The notes: generated from the letters alone by a model not told the origin. A DNA stretch of 44,771 bases from Prosthecochloris sp. (GCA_015482705.2 JADMLA020000023.1:1-44771), one strand, 5' to 3'. Positions 1-8,496 are shown, numbered from the stretch's first letter. Made by a program: numbers and translations.

Positions 1-90
1 GTCCGGCGTCGTTCCCATCCAGAGGTAAAAACCTCCCGACACCAGCGTCGTCAACACGATCAGGAGAGTCGTGAATATTCCTTGTTTCAT
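1..90 (-). CDS. N-terminal fragment of a membrane-anchored or exported protein (runs off the window)
   Basis: An open frame begins with ATG at base 90 on the minus strand and stays open to the window edge, giving 30 residues. It starts MKQGIFTTLL and continues into a hydrophobic stretch of about 15 residues (residues 5-20), followed by FYLWMG. This looks like a signal peptide or single membrane anchor. It lies downstream of the TonB-dependent receptor on the same strand, but a strong terminator-like palindrome separates them, so it probably has its own transcript. No clear Shine-Dalgarno sequence is seen. Nothing more can be said about function because the rest is outside the window. Confidence 0.5.
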   Translation of the reverse strand, partial: MKQGIFTTLLIVLTTLVSGGFYLWMGTTPD

Positions 91-113
91 AGCATGAATC
101 ATCAATCATTAAC

Positions 114-152
114 AAAAAACCTCAAGCACAGCGCCCGTCATGACGGGCGCTG
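114..152 (-). terminator. Rho-independent terminator of the first TonB-dependent receptor gene
   Basis: Bases 129-152 form a perfect 24-base palindrome made of CAGCGCCCGTCA and its reverse complement. Reading on the minus strand it lies 23 bases after the receptor stop codon and is followed, nine bases on, by six T residues (119-114). The very GC-rich stem and the T-run support an intrinsic terminator, although the T-run is slightly further away than usual. Confidence 0.7.
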
Positions 153-175
153 ATAAAACGGACCACCACTCTTCA

Positions 176-2518
176 TCAGAGAAGATTGCCGAACTTCATG
201 CCGATATAGAAGGTTCGCGGGCTCAACGGACCATAGACGTAGCCCGGGTCACGATCGATCCCCGAATCGAAATCATCCTGATAGGAATTGAAGATATTCT
301 TTACGCCCGCATAGAACTGAAGCCCGGCATCATCGACCGGAACCGTATAACGAACCTTGAGTCCGGCATCGAAAAACGCATCACTTTTACGCAACTCACC
401 TGCGTCTGGATCAGCGATTTCAGGCCCGTAATACGGCACCAGCATCTCACCGGTGTAGTTACCGGTCAAGGCGATACCGACTCGGTCAACCGGTTCCCAG
501 TCAACCGTTATGAAACCATAGGTATCGGGAGTCCTGAAAAACTCTTTTTCATTGAACTCCTGCGGTTCGTCATATTCGCTCGATTGGATGGTAAACCCAG
601 CCCTCATACCAAGCATGTTCGAAGGAGCAAGATGAGCCTCGAGATTGACCCCCTTGACAACCGCTCCCTCGGCATTGTAACGGGTATAGATAACATTACC
701 ATCCACATCCGGTGTACCGATATCGATAGCGAACGGATCATCCAGCTCCGTGTAAAACCCCTCGACGAGGAAACCGAAATCCACATCGCCGACCATGGTA
801 TCGTAATCGACCGATGCCATATAACTCCTGCTGGTCTCTTCGGTAAGATCCGGATCGTTGACATGAATGATGCGCCTCGAACCGGACGATTCGATATGAA
901 GATCCTCATCGAAAATCTGGGGAGCACGATATCCCGCCGCATAACTCAAACGCGCCTGCAAGTCATCGGAAAAAGAGTAGAGTAAGGTCGCTCTCGGGAG
1001 CAGAATATCATCCGATATATCCGCATCAGGACTGATTTCGTTGGTAATCTCGTAATTATCCCAGCGCAGCCCCAGAGTAGCTTTCAACTTGTCCCACGTA
1101 TACTGATACTCCCCGAAAACACCGACAATATTGCTCTCCTGATCAGCCACTGGCGTTTCCGGCACATGGGTATCCGTGTCGATATCATAGTAACCGAGCT
1201 TATCATCCTCGAGCCACTCACGGTTGTTCTCGACACCCGCGATAACCTGGGAAGGACCGAAGATCGCCTTGTATTGAGCCCCCATCTGCAGACTCAAATC
1301 ATCCGTATGGCCATAGGCGTCAAGCTGCTTCTCCGCACCGTAGTAGGCATCACGGTCGATGTGCTGTGTAGCGATATAGAGAGAAAGCTTGTCATAATCC
1401 CTAAAATACTGAGAGTAGGTAAGTGCTCCGTTGATGATCTTCTGCCTGATGGATTCAGCGATATCCGCCTCGTGTTCGACTGCGTCGAAATCGTTACCGC
1501 CTCGACGATCTTCATCGATCGTAAAGAAATCGGCCGTCAGCTTGCCACGATCGCCGATCTTTCTGAACGCACGAAGACCGATCGTTGTATTGGTGATTTC
1601 CGGAAGTTCGGAGAAGCCATCGCTGTTGGCGTCGAAAGGATCACGGTCCCGGTAAAAACCGAATACCGTCATCCCCATCTTACTGTCTGACGACACCACG
1701 GAAGCATTGAGAGTAGCCGTATAGTCATTGGCAGCATCATCGAAATCATCACCGCCTACACCGACCCATCCTGAAGTTCCTGAAAATTCATAGGAATTGA
1801 CAACGGGATCCTTCAAAATCAGGTTGACGGTACCCCCGATAGCATTGCTGCCATAAAGAGCCGAACCGCCCCCTCGAACCACTTCGATTCGCTCGATCAT
1901 ATTTGCCGGAATCAACTCGAGACCATACACACCAGCAACCGCACTGAACACCGCCCGACCATCGATAAGAATCTGCGAATAAGGTCCTTCGAGACCGTTC
2001 ATACGAAGCTGGTTGAAACCGCAGTTCTGACAGTCGTTTTCTATGCGAAGACCTGTCGCGAAATTCAATCCTTCACTAACCGTTGCTGCCTGTACCACTT
2101 CGGTCAGCTCTTCACCGCTCACTGTTGAAACAATAACCGGTGACTCTTTCCTCAACACCTCGTCCCGAGATCCGGTAACAACGATTTCACTCCCTCTGAT
2201 AGCCGAGGTTGTAAGACTGAAGTTGAGCTCGGCATTCTGACCGTCTGTCACACTCACTGTCTTTTGCGAAGAACCGTACCCCATTGCACGAACTTCGATA
2301 ACTCTCGAACCGGAAGGAACACCGATCAATCGGTAATTCCCGTCTTTGTCGGCCGCGATGCCGATAGTTGTCCCTTTTACCGTAACGTTCGCATAGGGAA
2401 CCGGTTCCCCTTCGCTGACAACCCTACCCGTAACGGTATCGGCCATCACCCCCTGAAAGGGAATTGCACACAACGCGAGAAGTGCACATATCTGTTTAAC
2501 CTGCTTTTTCAAGATCAT
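176..2518 (-). CDS. TonB-dependent outer-membrane receptor, HmuR/heme-receptor-like
   Basis: This 780-residue protein has a signal peptide (about 1-26, cut after VMA). A carboxypeptidase-regulatory-like beta domain follows (about 28-105), then a TonB-box-like segment EIVVTG, a plug domain (about 110-235) and a C-terminal 22-strand-type barrel ending in Leu-Leu. The plug contains a CxxC pair (C163, C166) before the sequence GFNQLRMNG. Such a pair is familiar from Bacteroidetes/Chlorobi receptors but its role is not established here. The barrel carries Y530-RAP and N554-DPDL with H552 just before it, the FRAP/NPDL arrangement typical of heme receptors. A heme or related tetrapyrrole ligand is inferred; cobalamin or a siderophore cannot be excluded. 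The gene diverges from a CbiX-type lipoprotein gene across a 218-base shared promoter region. Confidence 0.88.
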   Translation of the reverse strand: MILKKQVKQICALLALCAIPFQGVMADTVTGRVVSEGEPVPYANVTVKGTTIGIAADKDGNYRLIGVPSGSRVIEVRAMGYGSSQKTVSVTDGQNAELNFSLTTSAIRGSEIVVTGSRDEVLRKESPVIVSTVSGEELTEVVQAATVSEGLNFATGLRIENDCQNCGFNQLRMNGLEGPYSQILIDGRAVFSAVAGVYGLELIPANMIERIEVVRGGGSALYGSNAIGGTVNLILKDPVVNSYEFSGTSGWVGVGGDDFDDAANDYTATLNASVVSSDSKMGMTVFGFYRDRDPFDANSDGFSELPEITNTTIGLRAFRKIGDRGKLTADFFTIDEDRRGGNDFDAVEHEADIAESIRQKIINGALTYSQYFRDYDKLSLYIATQHIDRDAYYGAEKQLDAYGHTDDLSLQMGAQYKAIFGPSQVIAGVENNREWLEDDKLGYYDIDTDTHVPETPVADQESNIVGVFGEYQYTWDKLKATLGLRWDNYEITNEISPDADISDDILLPRATLLYSFSDDLQARLSYAAGYRAPQIFDEDLHIESSGSRRIIHVNDPDLTEETSRSYMASVDYDTMVGDVDFGFLVEGFYTELDDPFAIDIGTPDVDGNVIYTRYNAEGAVVKGVNLEAHLAPSNMLGMRAGFTIQSSEYDEPQEFNEKEFFRTPDTYGFITVDWEPVDRVGIALTGNYTGEMLVPYYGPEIADPDAGELRKSDAFFDAGLKVRYTVPVDDAGLQFYAGVKNIFNSYQDDFDSGIDRDPGYVYGPLSPRTFYIGMKFGNLL

Positions 2519-2736
2519 GTTGCTGCTTTTCTTGAATTTTACTGATTACTAAAATCCTGCCACTTATTTATACAGAGTCAAAATAAAAATAGACCCCGAA
2601 AAACCAAGAAAAAAGTGCACAGCAAAGTAAAATAACCGAACAGAACAAATTATAACTGGACAAATTAAAAATATTTCCACTATATTATTCACAAATTTTC
2701 ACTTAGCAATAGATCACTTCAAAAGCGATAAAAGCC
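2519..2736. promoter_or_regulatory. Divergent AT-rich promoter region with a shared TTTTAATTTGTC word
   Basis: These 218 bases separate the minus-strand receptor from the plus-strand CbiX-type gene and must hold both promoters. They are strongly AT-rich. Bases 2659-2670 read, on the minus strand, TTTTAATTTGTC. The same 12-mer occurs at 10925-10936, between the other receptor operon and exbB. This suggests a common regulator site, perhaps iron-responsive, but no classical Fur box was recognised. No confident -35/-10 pair is assigned. Confidence 0.45.
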
Positions 2737-3675
2737 ATGATTGACAAGACTCCCTTCGGAAAACATCTCCTTCTTCTCTTCTGTCTGTTCTGGACGGTAG
2801 CATGTACCGACAACAAGAGTGAACCGGTAGAAAAGCCGAACAGTATCGAAAAAAAAACCGGCCTTCTGCTACTCAGTCACGGCTCACATTCGGAAACATG
2901 GCGTAATACATTGTTCGAACTTGAAAACAATGTCAGTCAAAGAATCCTTGAAAGGGGTGATATCGCCGGGCTAAAAACAGCGTTTATGGAATACCATGAA
3001 CCGTCAATAGCCACCCGTCTGAAAGAATTCGACAAGGAAGGTTATTCGGACGTCATTATCGTTCCCGTTCTTTTGACGGTCAGCTCTCACTCCTTCGATG
3101 ATATTCCGACCATCGTCGGTCTTAAGGAAAACCCGGAATCGGTTGAATTGCTGCGACTTGAAAACATCGAACGCTATACACCGAAAGCGAACGTGCATAT
3201 CACACCTCTTCTGGATTTCGGAAAAATCCTCGAAAGCAATGTCCTTCGACGGACAAAAGCTCTGTCAAAACAACCCGAAGAAGAGGGTCTGGTACTCATC
3301 GGATATGGTTCGGAACCTTATGAAACCGAGTGGAGAGACCTTTTCAGGTCGACAGCGGAACATGTAGCCCGTGAAACGGGTATCGGTGAACACAGTATCG
3401 GGTGGTGCGGGCACATTGTACGCTATACTCCCGATTCGACAACAACAGCCATCGAACGCATCCTCGAAAAGAAAAAAACAGCCATTGTCATCCCGTCATT
3501 GATCGCGTTCGACGAAAATTTCCAGATACGCATCATTGGAGGTGGAATAGAAAAAATCGGGAATGAGAAAGACAGAGTGCTCTATAAACCGGACGCCATA
3601 TTACCCGATCCCGATGTCGAGCAATGGGTTATCGATATCAGCAAGGAGTATGCAGCTACAATCAGTAACCAGTAA
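2737..3675 (+). CDS. CbiX-type chelatase-fold lipoprotein (first copy)
   Basis: This 312-residue protein has an N-terminal hydrophobic segment ending in a lipobox-like VAC (C23), so it is probably an exported lipoprotein. Two CbiX/sirohydrochlorin-chelatase half domains follow (about 40-165 and 183-300). The first has the diagnostic LLSHGS (H48), the EPSI segment (88-91) and SSHSFDDIP (H118), matching the metal-binding histidines of class II chelatases. In the second, the histidine of the HG motif is replaced by tyrosine (GYGS, 189-192), although WCGH (H226) remains. Cytoplasmic CbiX inserts cobalt into sirohydrochlorin. An exported version next to a receptor gene more likely binds, metallates or demetallates an imported tetrapyrrole (inference). 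The start is the first ATG after the promoter region. The next gene begins 12 bases downstream. Confidence 0.85.
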   Translation: MIDKTPFGKHLLLLFCLFWTVACTDNKSEPVEKPNSIEKKTGLLLLSHGSHSETWRNTLFELENNVSQRILERGDIAGLKTAFMEYHEPSIATRLKEFDKEGYSDVIIVPVLLTVSSHSFDDIPTIVGLKENPESVELLRLENIERYTPKANVHITPLLDFGKILESNVLRRTKALSKQPEEEGLVLIGYGSEPYETEWRDLFRSTAEHVARETGIGEHSIGWCGHIVRYTPDSTTTAIERILEKKKTAIVIPSLIAFDENFQIRIIGGGIEKIGNEKDRVLYKPDAILPDPDVEQWVIDISKEYAATISNQ

Positions 3676-3687
3676 TATCAGTTGAAT

Positions 3688-4257
3688 ATGAGTAAGAAAA
3701 ACCGTGACTCACTGAGAAAAATCAACAATGTCCTGCATCGTGACTTGGGCTATTTTTTTGCCGGATTGATCATCGCTTACTGTCTTTCAGGTATAGCGCT
3801 GAACCATATCGATGACTGGAACCCCGATTTCATCGTCAACAAAAACACTCTGGATTTCGGACAGGGTTACGCGATCGACGACATTACTGATGAAGTGATA
3901 GCCGAATTCAGCTCCAAAGCGGGAGAATCATCGTTCAGACTCTATGACTTTCCTTCGGAAAGACAGGTAAAGATTTACTACAAGGATGCAACTCTTTTCG
4001 TCAATCTGCAGGATGGCACCGGAGAATACGAAAAAATATCACGAAGACCGTTGTTCTATCAGGTCAATGTACTCCACCGTAACAGCGTAGAATGGTGGAA
4101 ATGGGCCTCGGATATCTTTGCCGGGATGCTGATTGTCATTACAGTATCTGGAATGTTCATGCTGCGGGGCAACAATGGGCTTTCCGGTCGGGGCAAATGG
4201 CTGGCGACCGGGGGGTTGATCCCTCCCCTCGCAGCCATTATCATTCAGAACCTTTGA
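3688..4257 (+). CDS. PepSY-associated TM helix family inner-membrane protein
   Basis: This 189-residue protein has two predicted membrane helices (about 20-40 and 142-162) flanking a periplasmic PepSY-like alpha/beta region, and a third hydrophobic stretch at the C-terminus. The pattern HRDLGYFFAG, SGIALNH and DWNPDF followed later by LHRN is typical of the PepSY_TM-like family, which often sits beside TonB receptors and iron or heme reductase genes. The paired histidines near the helices could bind heme (inference). The frame is open from a TTG at 3682, but the ATG at 3688 is preferred. It lies between the two CbiX-type lipoprotein genes with small gaps, so it is probably cotranscribed and functionally linked to them. 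Confidence 0.75.
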   Translation: MSKKNRDSLRKINNVLHRDLGYFFAGLIIAYCLSGIALNHIDDWNPDFIVNKNTLDFGQGYAIDDITDEVIAEFSSKAGESSFRLYDFPSERQVKIYYKDATLFVNLQDGTGEYEKISRRPLFYQVNVLHRNSVEWWKWASDIFAGMLIVITVSGMFMLRGNNGLSGRGKWLATGGLIPPLAAIIIQNL

Positions 4258-4301
4258 TACCGTTCGCCGACATGCCGAATTTGCACCATAACCGCTCTAC
4301 C

Positions 4302-5258
4302 ATGAAGCACAGATTCTACCGGAATAATTTTTTCTCATTGCCGCAAAAAATCATTGCTTTTCTGCTGATCTTCCTCACAGCATGCAGCGCACCGGAAAAG
4401 GAAATCGTTAGCGATTCAAAGCCAAAAAGTATAGGAGTGCTTCTGCTCAACCACGGCTCGAGATCGGAAAGATGGCGCTCGAATCTGCTTGACCTGGAAG
4501 AAAACATATCTGGAAAAATCCTTGCTATCGAAGGGATAGACGGCGTCAGGACAGCATTCATGGAACATGCTGAACCATCTATTGCCGATGCCTTGGAAAC
4601 GTTCGACCGTGATCAATACCGGCATATTGTCATCATTCCGATTTTTCTGACCATCGGCACTCACATGTTCGATGACATCCCTACGATTATCGGAAAAAAA
4701 GAAAATCCTGCCTCCCTCGAAAAAATGAAACTCGAAAACATAGAACGATATGTGCCGAAAGCAACAACACATCTCGCACCGCCTCTTGATTTTTCCGACC
4801 TCATGAAAAAGAATGCCCTCAGAAGAACGAGAGCATTTTCCACCGAAGCACAAGAAGAGGGCCTGGTGCTTGTAGGCTACGGTTCGACAGCATTTGACGA
4901 ACAGTGGACGGCACTGTTCAATGATGTAGGTACACATGTCTGCAACGAAACAGGTATCACCGCTCATACCACAGCCTGGTGCGGCCACATCGCTCATTAC
5001 AGTCCTGACACGACCACTGCAGCGGTGAGCCGTATACTCCAAAAGAAAAAACGAGCGATCGTCATCCCGTTGCTTGTATCGAGCAGTGAACAATTCCAGG
5101 GAGAAATTATCGGTAGCGGCATTACAAAAATCAACGACTACGAAAGCAGGGTTCTGTATAAACCCGATGCCATTCTCCCCGACATTAATCTGGAGCAGTG
5201 GATTATCGATGTGGCGAGAGAATATGCTGAAAATATTCAAGCAGGAACAAAATTCTAA
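4302..5258 (+). CDS. CbiX-type chelatase-fold lipoprotein (second copy)
   Basis: This 318-residue protein is a close paralogue of the product at 2737-3675. They share blocks such as TAFMEHAEPSI, FDDIPTI and WCGHIAHY across the whole length. It has a clear lipobox LTAC (C28) after a hydrophobic segment, so it should be a lipoprotein. The first half domain has LLNHGS (H51) and GTHMFDDIP (H121). The second again has GYGS in place of GHGS. The frame runs open far upstream inside the preceding gene. ATG 4302 is chosen because it gives a normal signal peptide and starts after the upstream stop; ATG 4272 is a weaker alternative. The tandem duplication with a PepSY gene between the copies argues for a dedicated envelope function rather than cobalamin synthesis. 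Confidence 0.85.
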   Translation: MKHRFYRNNFFSLPQKIIAFLLIFLTACSAPEKEIVSDSKPKSIGVLLLNHGSRSERWRSNLLDLEENISGKILAIEGIDGVRTAFMEHAEPSIADALETFDRDQYRHIVIIPIFLTIGTHMFDDIPTIIGKKENPASLEKMKLENIERYVPKATTHLAPPLDFSDLMKKNALRRTRAFSTEAQEEGLVLVGYGSTAFDEQWTALFNDVGTHVCNETGITAHTTAWCGHIAHYSPDTTTAAVSRILQKKKRAIVIPLLVSSSEQFQGEIIGSGITKINDYESRVLYKPDAILPDINLEQWIIDVAREYAENIQAGTKF

Positions 5259-5333
5259 AAAAACTGAAATTTGTAATTATCGTCGAATCTGCCATGAGTA
5301 GAGACACTAAAAAGGAAAGTAAAAGAGAACAAC

Positions 5334-6302
5334 ATGCATGTACACACATTGGCACGATGGCAACACAGCCATGACTTTGCCACGATAAACAACAGGGGTG
5401 AACAGCGCACACGCTACGTTCTTCTTTTGACAGCGGTTACCATGGTGGCGGAGATCTATGCCGGCAGCATGTACGGTTCGATGGCTCTTCTTGCCGATGG
5501 ATGGCACATGGGTACGCACGTAGCGGCGTTCATGATCACTATTTTCGCCTACCGGTACGCCCGCAAACATGCCAAAGATCCCGCATTCACCTTCGGTACC
5601 GGCAAAGTCACGGTACTGGGAGGCTTTTCGAGCGCGGTCGCCCTTGCTGTCGTAGCTCTCGTTATGGTCGTGGAATCACTGGAAAGAATCATGAATCCCC
5701 AGGTCATTCATTTCAACGAAGCCATTACTGTCGCAACCATCGGCCTCCTGGTCAATCTGGCCAGCGCCTTTATGCTCAAGGACGAACATGCACACCACCA
5801 TCATGGGCATATACACGAACACAATCACCACCACGACCACAACCTACGTGCAGCATATCTGCATGTTCTGGCTGACGCCCTGACGTCATTGCTTGCCATC
5901 ATGGCGCTCATGGCAGGAAAACATATAGGCTGTAACTGGCTGGATCCAGTCATGGGGATTGTCGGAGCCGTTGTCATAACCCGCTGGTCATATGGATTGC
6001 TCAGGGAAACCGGACCGATACTGCTCGATGCGAGTATCGAGAAAGAGTATCGAAAAAAGATACTCGATGCCATCGAGAAAGATGCCGACAACAAAGTTTC
6101 CGATATGCACATATGGAAAGTCGGAACAAACGATTATGCTGCAATAATTTCTGTGGTAACCCATTTTCCCAATACGACAGAACATTACAAGAATCTGTTA
6201 CATCCTTTCGAGCAGTTGTCACATGTTACCATAGAAGTGCATGAATGTAAGGAACCTCCTTGCATAACACCGCAGCTTTCCGTTCAGCCGCAACAGCGGT
6301 GA
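5334..6302 (+). CDS. dmeF: Cation diffusion facilitator, DmeF-like divalent metal exporter
   Basis: This 322-residue CDF transporter has about six membrane helices. The transport site shows D55 and H58 in LADGWHM and H177/D181 in HVLADALTS. A histidine-rich cytoplasmic loop (about 152-169) precedes NLRAAYLHV, a combination typical of the DmeF branch associated with Co(II)/Ni(II) efflux. The C-terminal cytoplasmic domain (about 225-300) includes DMHIWKVG. It would export excess cobalt, nickel or related ions with proton antiport. It follows the CbiX-type gene by 75 bases on the same strand, which ties the cluster to metal handling. The metal itself is inferred from the family, not shown by the sequence. 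Confidence 0.88.
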   Translation: MHVHTLARWQHSHDFATINNRGEQRTRYVLLLTAVTMVAEIYAGSMYGSMALLADGWHMGTHVAAFMITIFAYRYARKHAKDPAFTFGTGKVTVLGGFSSAVALAVVALVMVVESLERIMNPQVIHFNEAITVATIGLLVNLASAFMLKDEHAHHHHGHIHEHNHHHDHNLRAAYLHVLADALTSLLAIMALMAGKHIGCNWLDPVMGIVGAVVITRWSYGLLRETGPILLDASIEKEYRKKILDAIEKDADNKVSDMHIWKVGTNDYAAIISVVTHFPNTTEHYKNLLHPFEQLSHVTIEVHECKEPPCITPQLSVQPQQR

Positions 6303-6349
6303 AAAAACAAAAAAAGAGCCCCGAGAACCAGCCACGCTTCTCGAGACTC
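6301..6349 (-). terminator. Intrinsic terminator of the minus-strand receptor operon
   Basis: On the minus strand, after the receptor stop codon, a stem forms between 6316-6327 and 6338-6349. It has an internal loop and a CGAGAA/TTCTCG core. It is followed by a strong T-tract (6315-6301, TTTTTTT then G then TTTTTT). The T-tract overlaps the 3' end of the convergent exporter gene. Confidence 0.7.
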
Positions 6350-6354
6350 CTTCA

Positions 6355-6376
6355 AAAACAGCAAAAAAGCTGTTTT
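6355..6376. terminator. Symmetric A/T-flanked hairpin between convergent genes
   Basis: Bases 6355-6362 (AAAACAGC) pair perfectly with 6369-6376 (GCTGTTTT) around a six-A loop. The stem ends in four T residues on either strand, so it could help terminate the plus-strand exporter transcript as well as the minus-strand receptor transcript. Confidence 0.55.
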
Positions 6377-6384
6377 ATCAATGA

Positions 6385-8211
6385 TTACAAGTCAACTCTT
6401 ACCCCGGCAAGAAACTCCACGCCGTCGATATCGTACTCGTCATCGATGTCTTTCTCATCAAAAATATTGTCCACCTTGACAAACACCTCGGTATACTCGC
6501 CGATCTCTTTTGCAATGGAAGCGCTCCATATCCAGAAATCATCGAGCCTGATCGTGTTGTCTTCGTCATCCCAACGCTCACCGGTATACGCCGATTCGAT
6601 ATGCATGCGAAGATCCGCTACCGGAATTCTGAAATCGACACCTGCAAAAAATTTGTGGTCGGGTCTATGAACCAGTTCATTTCCGGTAAGTTTGTTTTCC
6701 GTATCGAGCAGCGTATATCCGGCCCTTGCTGATATATGGTCATTGAGGCGAGCATCCAGGTTGACCTCAACCCCCTGTGTCATGGCTTCATCGACATTTT
6801 CGTAGTACATATCCCATGGAGGAGGCCCCATACGCACAGTCCTGGTATCGATCAAATCCTCGAGCTCGTTCCTGAACAACGATACCTTTCCGGTCACATC
6901 CTTGCTGAACGCATACTCGGCACCTGCTTGATATCCCAGGGATTTTTCCGGCTCGAGATCAGGATTGGCATGAACGAGGTATGGCCCCATCATCCAGTCG
7001 CCGTATAGTTTCAAGAGCGAAGGAGCCTTGAACGCCGTCCCGACCGAAGCTCTGAAGGTCAAAGCATCGGATGCTTTATACATGACGCTTGCTTTCGGGT
7101 TGATCTCCTCCCCCCATTTCTCATGTGCATCGAGCCGCCCGCCCAGCACTATGACAACAGGGGAAAGATCGATCTCGTCCTGCAGATAGAAGCTGTGCAG
7201 GTTTTGATCGACAAAAAGCGATTTGCTTTCATCTTCACGCTCTTCCTGCCAGAATTCATAACCGGCGCTCACCAAATGCTTGTCGAACAGCACCCTCGAA
7301 TAACCAACTTCCAGCTCATAATCGTCCAGCACATAATCGGTAGCCCTGTCTTCAGTCCAGTGATGATAATCGAACAGAGAACCTCTTATCCGCGCTGTCG
7401 ATGCATCATCCGGCTCCCATTCGAAAAGAGCGTTCAAACCGTAACGCTCCTGGAACCGATCCTGTTTCGACATTTCACTATAGGAGTAATACGGCTTGAG
7501 ATCTATATCCATTGTTTCGGAAAGATCATACGACAGGGTTCCCTGCACAATGTGCTCATAGTAAGGATCGAACTCTTTATCGACCCCATCGGACTCACGG
7601 TAGGTGTAGTTGAACCGGCCCCCGAGTTTCCCGATTCCTGTCCCGGCCGAAACGGTTCCTATCGTCGTGCCCCGGGAGCCCATTCCCAGCGAACCGGAAA
7701 ATTCAGGGCTGTCGGGAGTCCCTCGAGTAATGATGTTGATCACACCTCCCACGGCATCACTGCCGTACAAAGCGGATGCGGGACCCTTGAGAATCTCGAT
7801 TCTCTCGATCATCTCGATGGAAATCTGCTGGATATCGATAGCGTTCTGGTGCCCTCCGAGAACCCGTTGCCCATCGATCAGCACCAAAGTATGGCGGAAC
7901 TCGAGTCCATGGATGCTTACATGACCTTTATCCCCATAAGAACCCGAATTCGATTCGATCGTAAGCCCTGTTGTTTTTTCGAGAGCTTCCTGAACCGTAC
8001 GGACATTTTTTTCAAGCAGCTCCTCACGTGTAATGACTTCGGCGGCGACCGGTACATCTCCCAGGGTATGCGGCGTTTTTGTCGCGCTCACAACGATCTT
8101 GTCGAGAGTTTCGCTGCGCGGCTCTGCCGCCACCTTACCCGATGGACCGACGAATAGCAGCAAAACCAGTGTAAGAGTACTGATTCTCCTGTTATTGAAA
8201 TGTAATTTCAT
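6385..8211 (-). CDS. TonB-dependent receptor, BtuB/FepA-like type
   Basis: This 608-residue outer-membrane receptor has a signal peptide (about 1-29), a TonB-box-like DKIVVSATK, a plug (about 45-165, with LVLIDGQRV and GPASALYGSDAVGGVINI) and a barrel ending in Leu. It contains FKAP and NPDLEPEKS in the barrel, the usual FRAP/NPDL-type blocks. It lacks the extra N-terminal beta domain of the receptor at 176-2518. It is the last gene of a likely operon: receptor (10885-8978), cytochrome c, DUF2292 protein, this receptor. The 88-base gap before it contains GGAGG but not at normal spacing to the chosen ATG. The ligand cannot be fixed from sequence; a metal chelate or corrinoid/heme is plausible. 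Confidence 0.85.
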   Translation of the reverse strand: MKLHFNNRRISTLTLVLLLFVGPSGKVAAEPRSETLDKIVVSATKTPHTLGDVPVAAEVITREELLEKNVRTVQEALEKTTGLTIESNSGSYGDKGHVSIHGLEFRHTLVLIDGQRVLGGHQNAIDIQQISIEMIERIEILKGPASALYGSDAVGGVINIITRGTPDSPEFSGSLGMGSRGTTIGTVSAGTGIGKLGGRFNYTYRESDGVDKEFDPYYEHIVQGTLSYDLSETMDIDLKPYYSYSEMSKQDRFQERYGLNALFEWEPDDASTARIRGSLFDYHHWTEDRATDYVLDDYELEVGYSRVLFDKHLVSAGYEFWQEEREDESKSLFVDQNLHSFYLQDEIDLSPVVIVLGGRLDAHEKWGEEINPKASVMYKASDALTFRASVGTAFKAPSLLKLYGDWMMGPYLVHANPDLEPEKSLGYQAGAEYAFSKDVTGKVSLFRNELEDLIDTRTVRMGPPPWDMYYENVDEAMTQGVEVNLDARLNDHISARAGYTLLDTENKLTGNELVHRPDHKFFAGVDFRIPVADLRMHIESAYTGERWDDEDNTIRLDDFWIWSASIAKEIGEYTEVFVKVDNIFDEKDIDDEYDIDGVEFLAGVRVDL

Positions 8212-8299
8212 AGTACATCGTTAATACACCAAGCATCCTCCGGTATTCCGGTCGGACGCTCTCTTGTTACTTCTGTTAAACTCTGCCTGTGCAGTCGCC

Positions 8300-8488
8300 T
8301 TATTTCTCGGACGGAAATCTTTTTTTTTCACGCCTTTCGATCTGAACAATTCTGGAATCGTGTATTGTGACAACAACCTCTCCGTACGCAATAGTTTTAA
8401 AACACTGAACCAACTCTTCCAGAATAATGGTGTCCTGACTCTTGCAATCATTGTGGTTTACCGCTTTCTTCTCAGAATTGTCTATCAT
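8300..8488 (-). CDS. DUF2292 (YezD-like) small protein
   Basis: This miniprotein has about 62 residues. Its C-terminal half reads YGEVVVTIHDSRIVQIERREK, which closely fits the DUF2292/YezD family (a beta hairpin with the conserved IHDGRVVQIER pattern). The biochemical role of the family is unknown. The frame is open from a TTG at 8500 that overlaps the cytochrome c stop codon; the first ATG is at 8488. Tight coupling to the cytochrome gene and location between two receptor genes suggest a role or regulation tied to this uptake operon. The gene is easily missed because of its size. Confidence 0.75.
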   Translation of the reverse strand: MIDNSEKKAVNHNDCKSQDTIILEELVQCFKTIAYGEVVVTIHDSRIVQIERREKKRFPSEK

Positions 8489-8496
8489 AGTTTTTA

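Noticed and set aside
140..985. Long plus-strand open frames opposite the first receptor gene
   Set aside because: They lie wholly antisense to a receptor whose protein matches the family along its entire length, and have no ribosome site or family-like sequence.
1140..1160. A B12-box-like GCCACTGG
   Set aside because: It lies inside receptor coding sequence and lacks the rest of a cobalamin riboswitch. No riboswitch of that type was seen before any receptor or CbiX-type gene.
7123..8157. A 344-codon plus-strand frame opposite the second receptor gene
   Set aside because: It mirrors the codon pattern of the receptor on the other strand and shows no recognisable motif.
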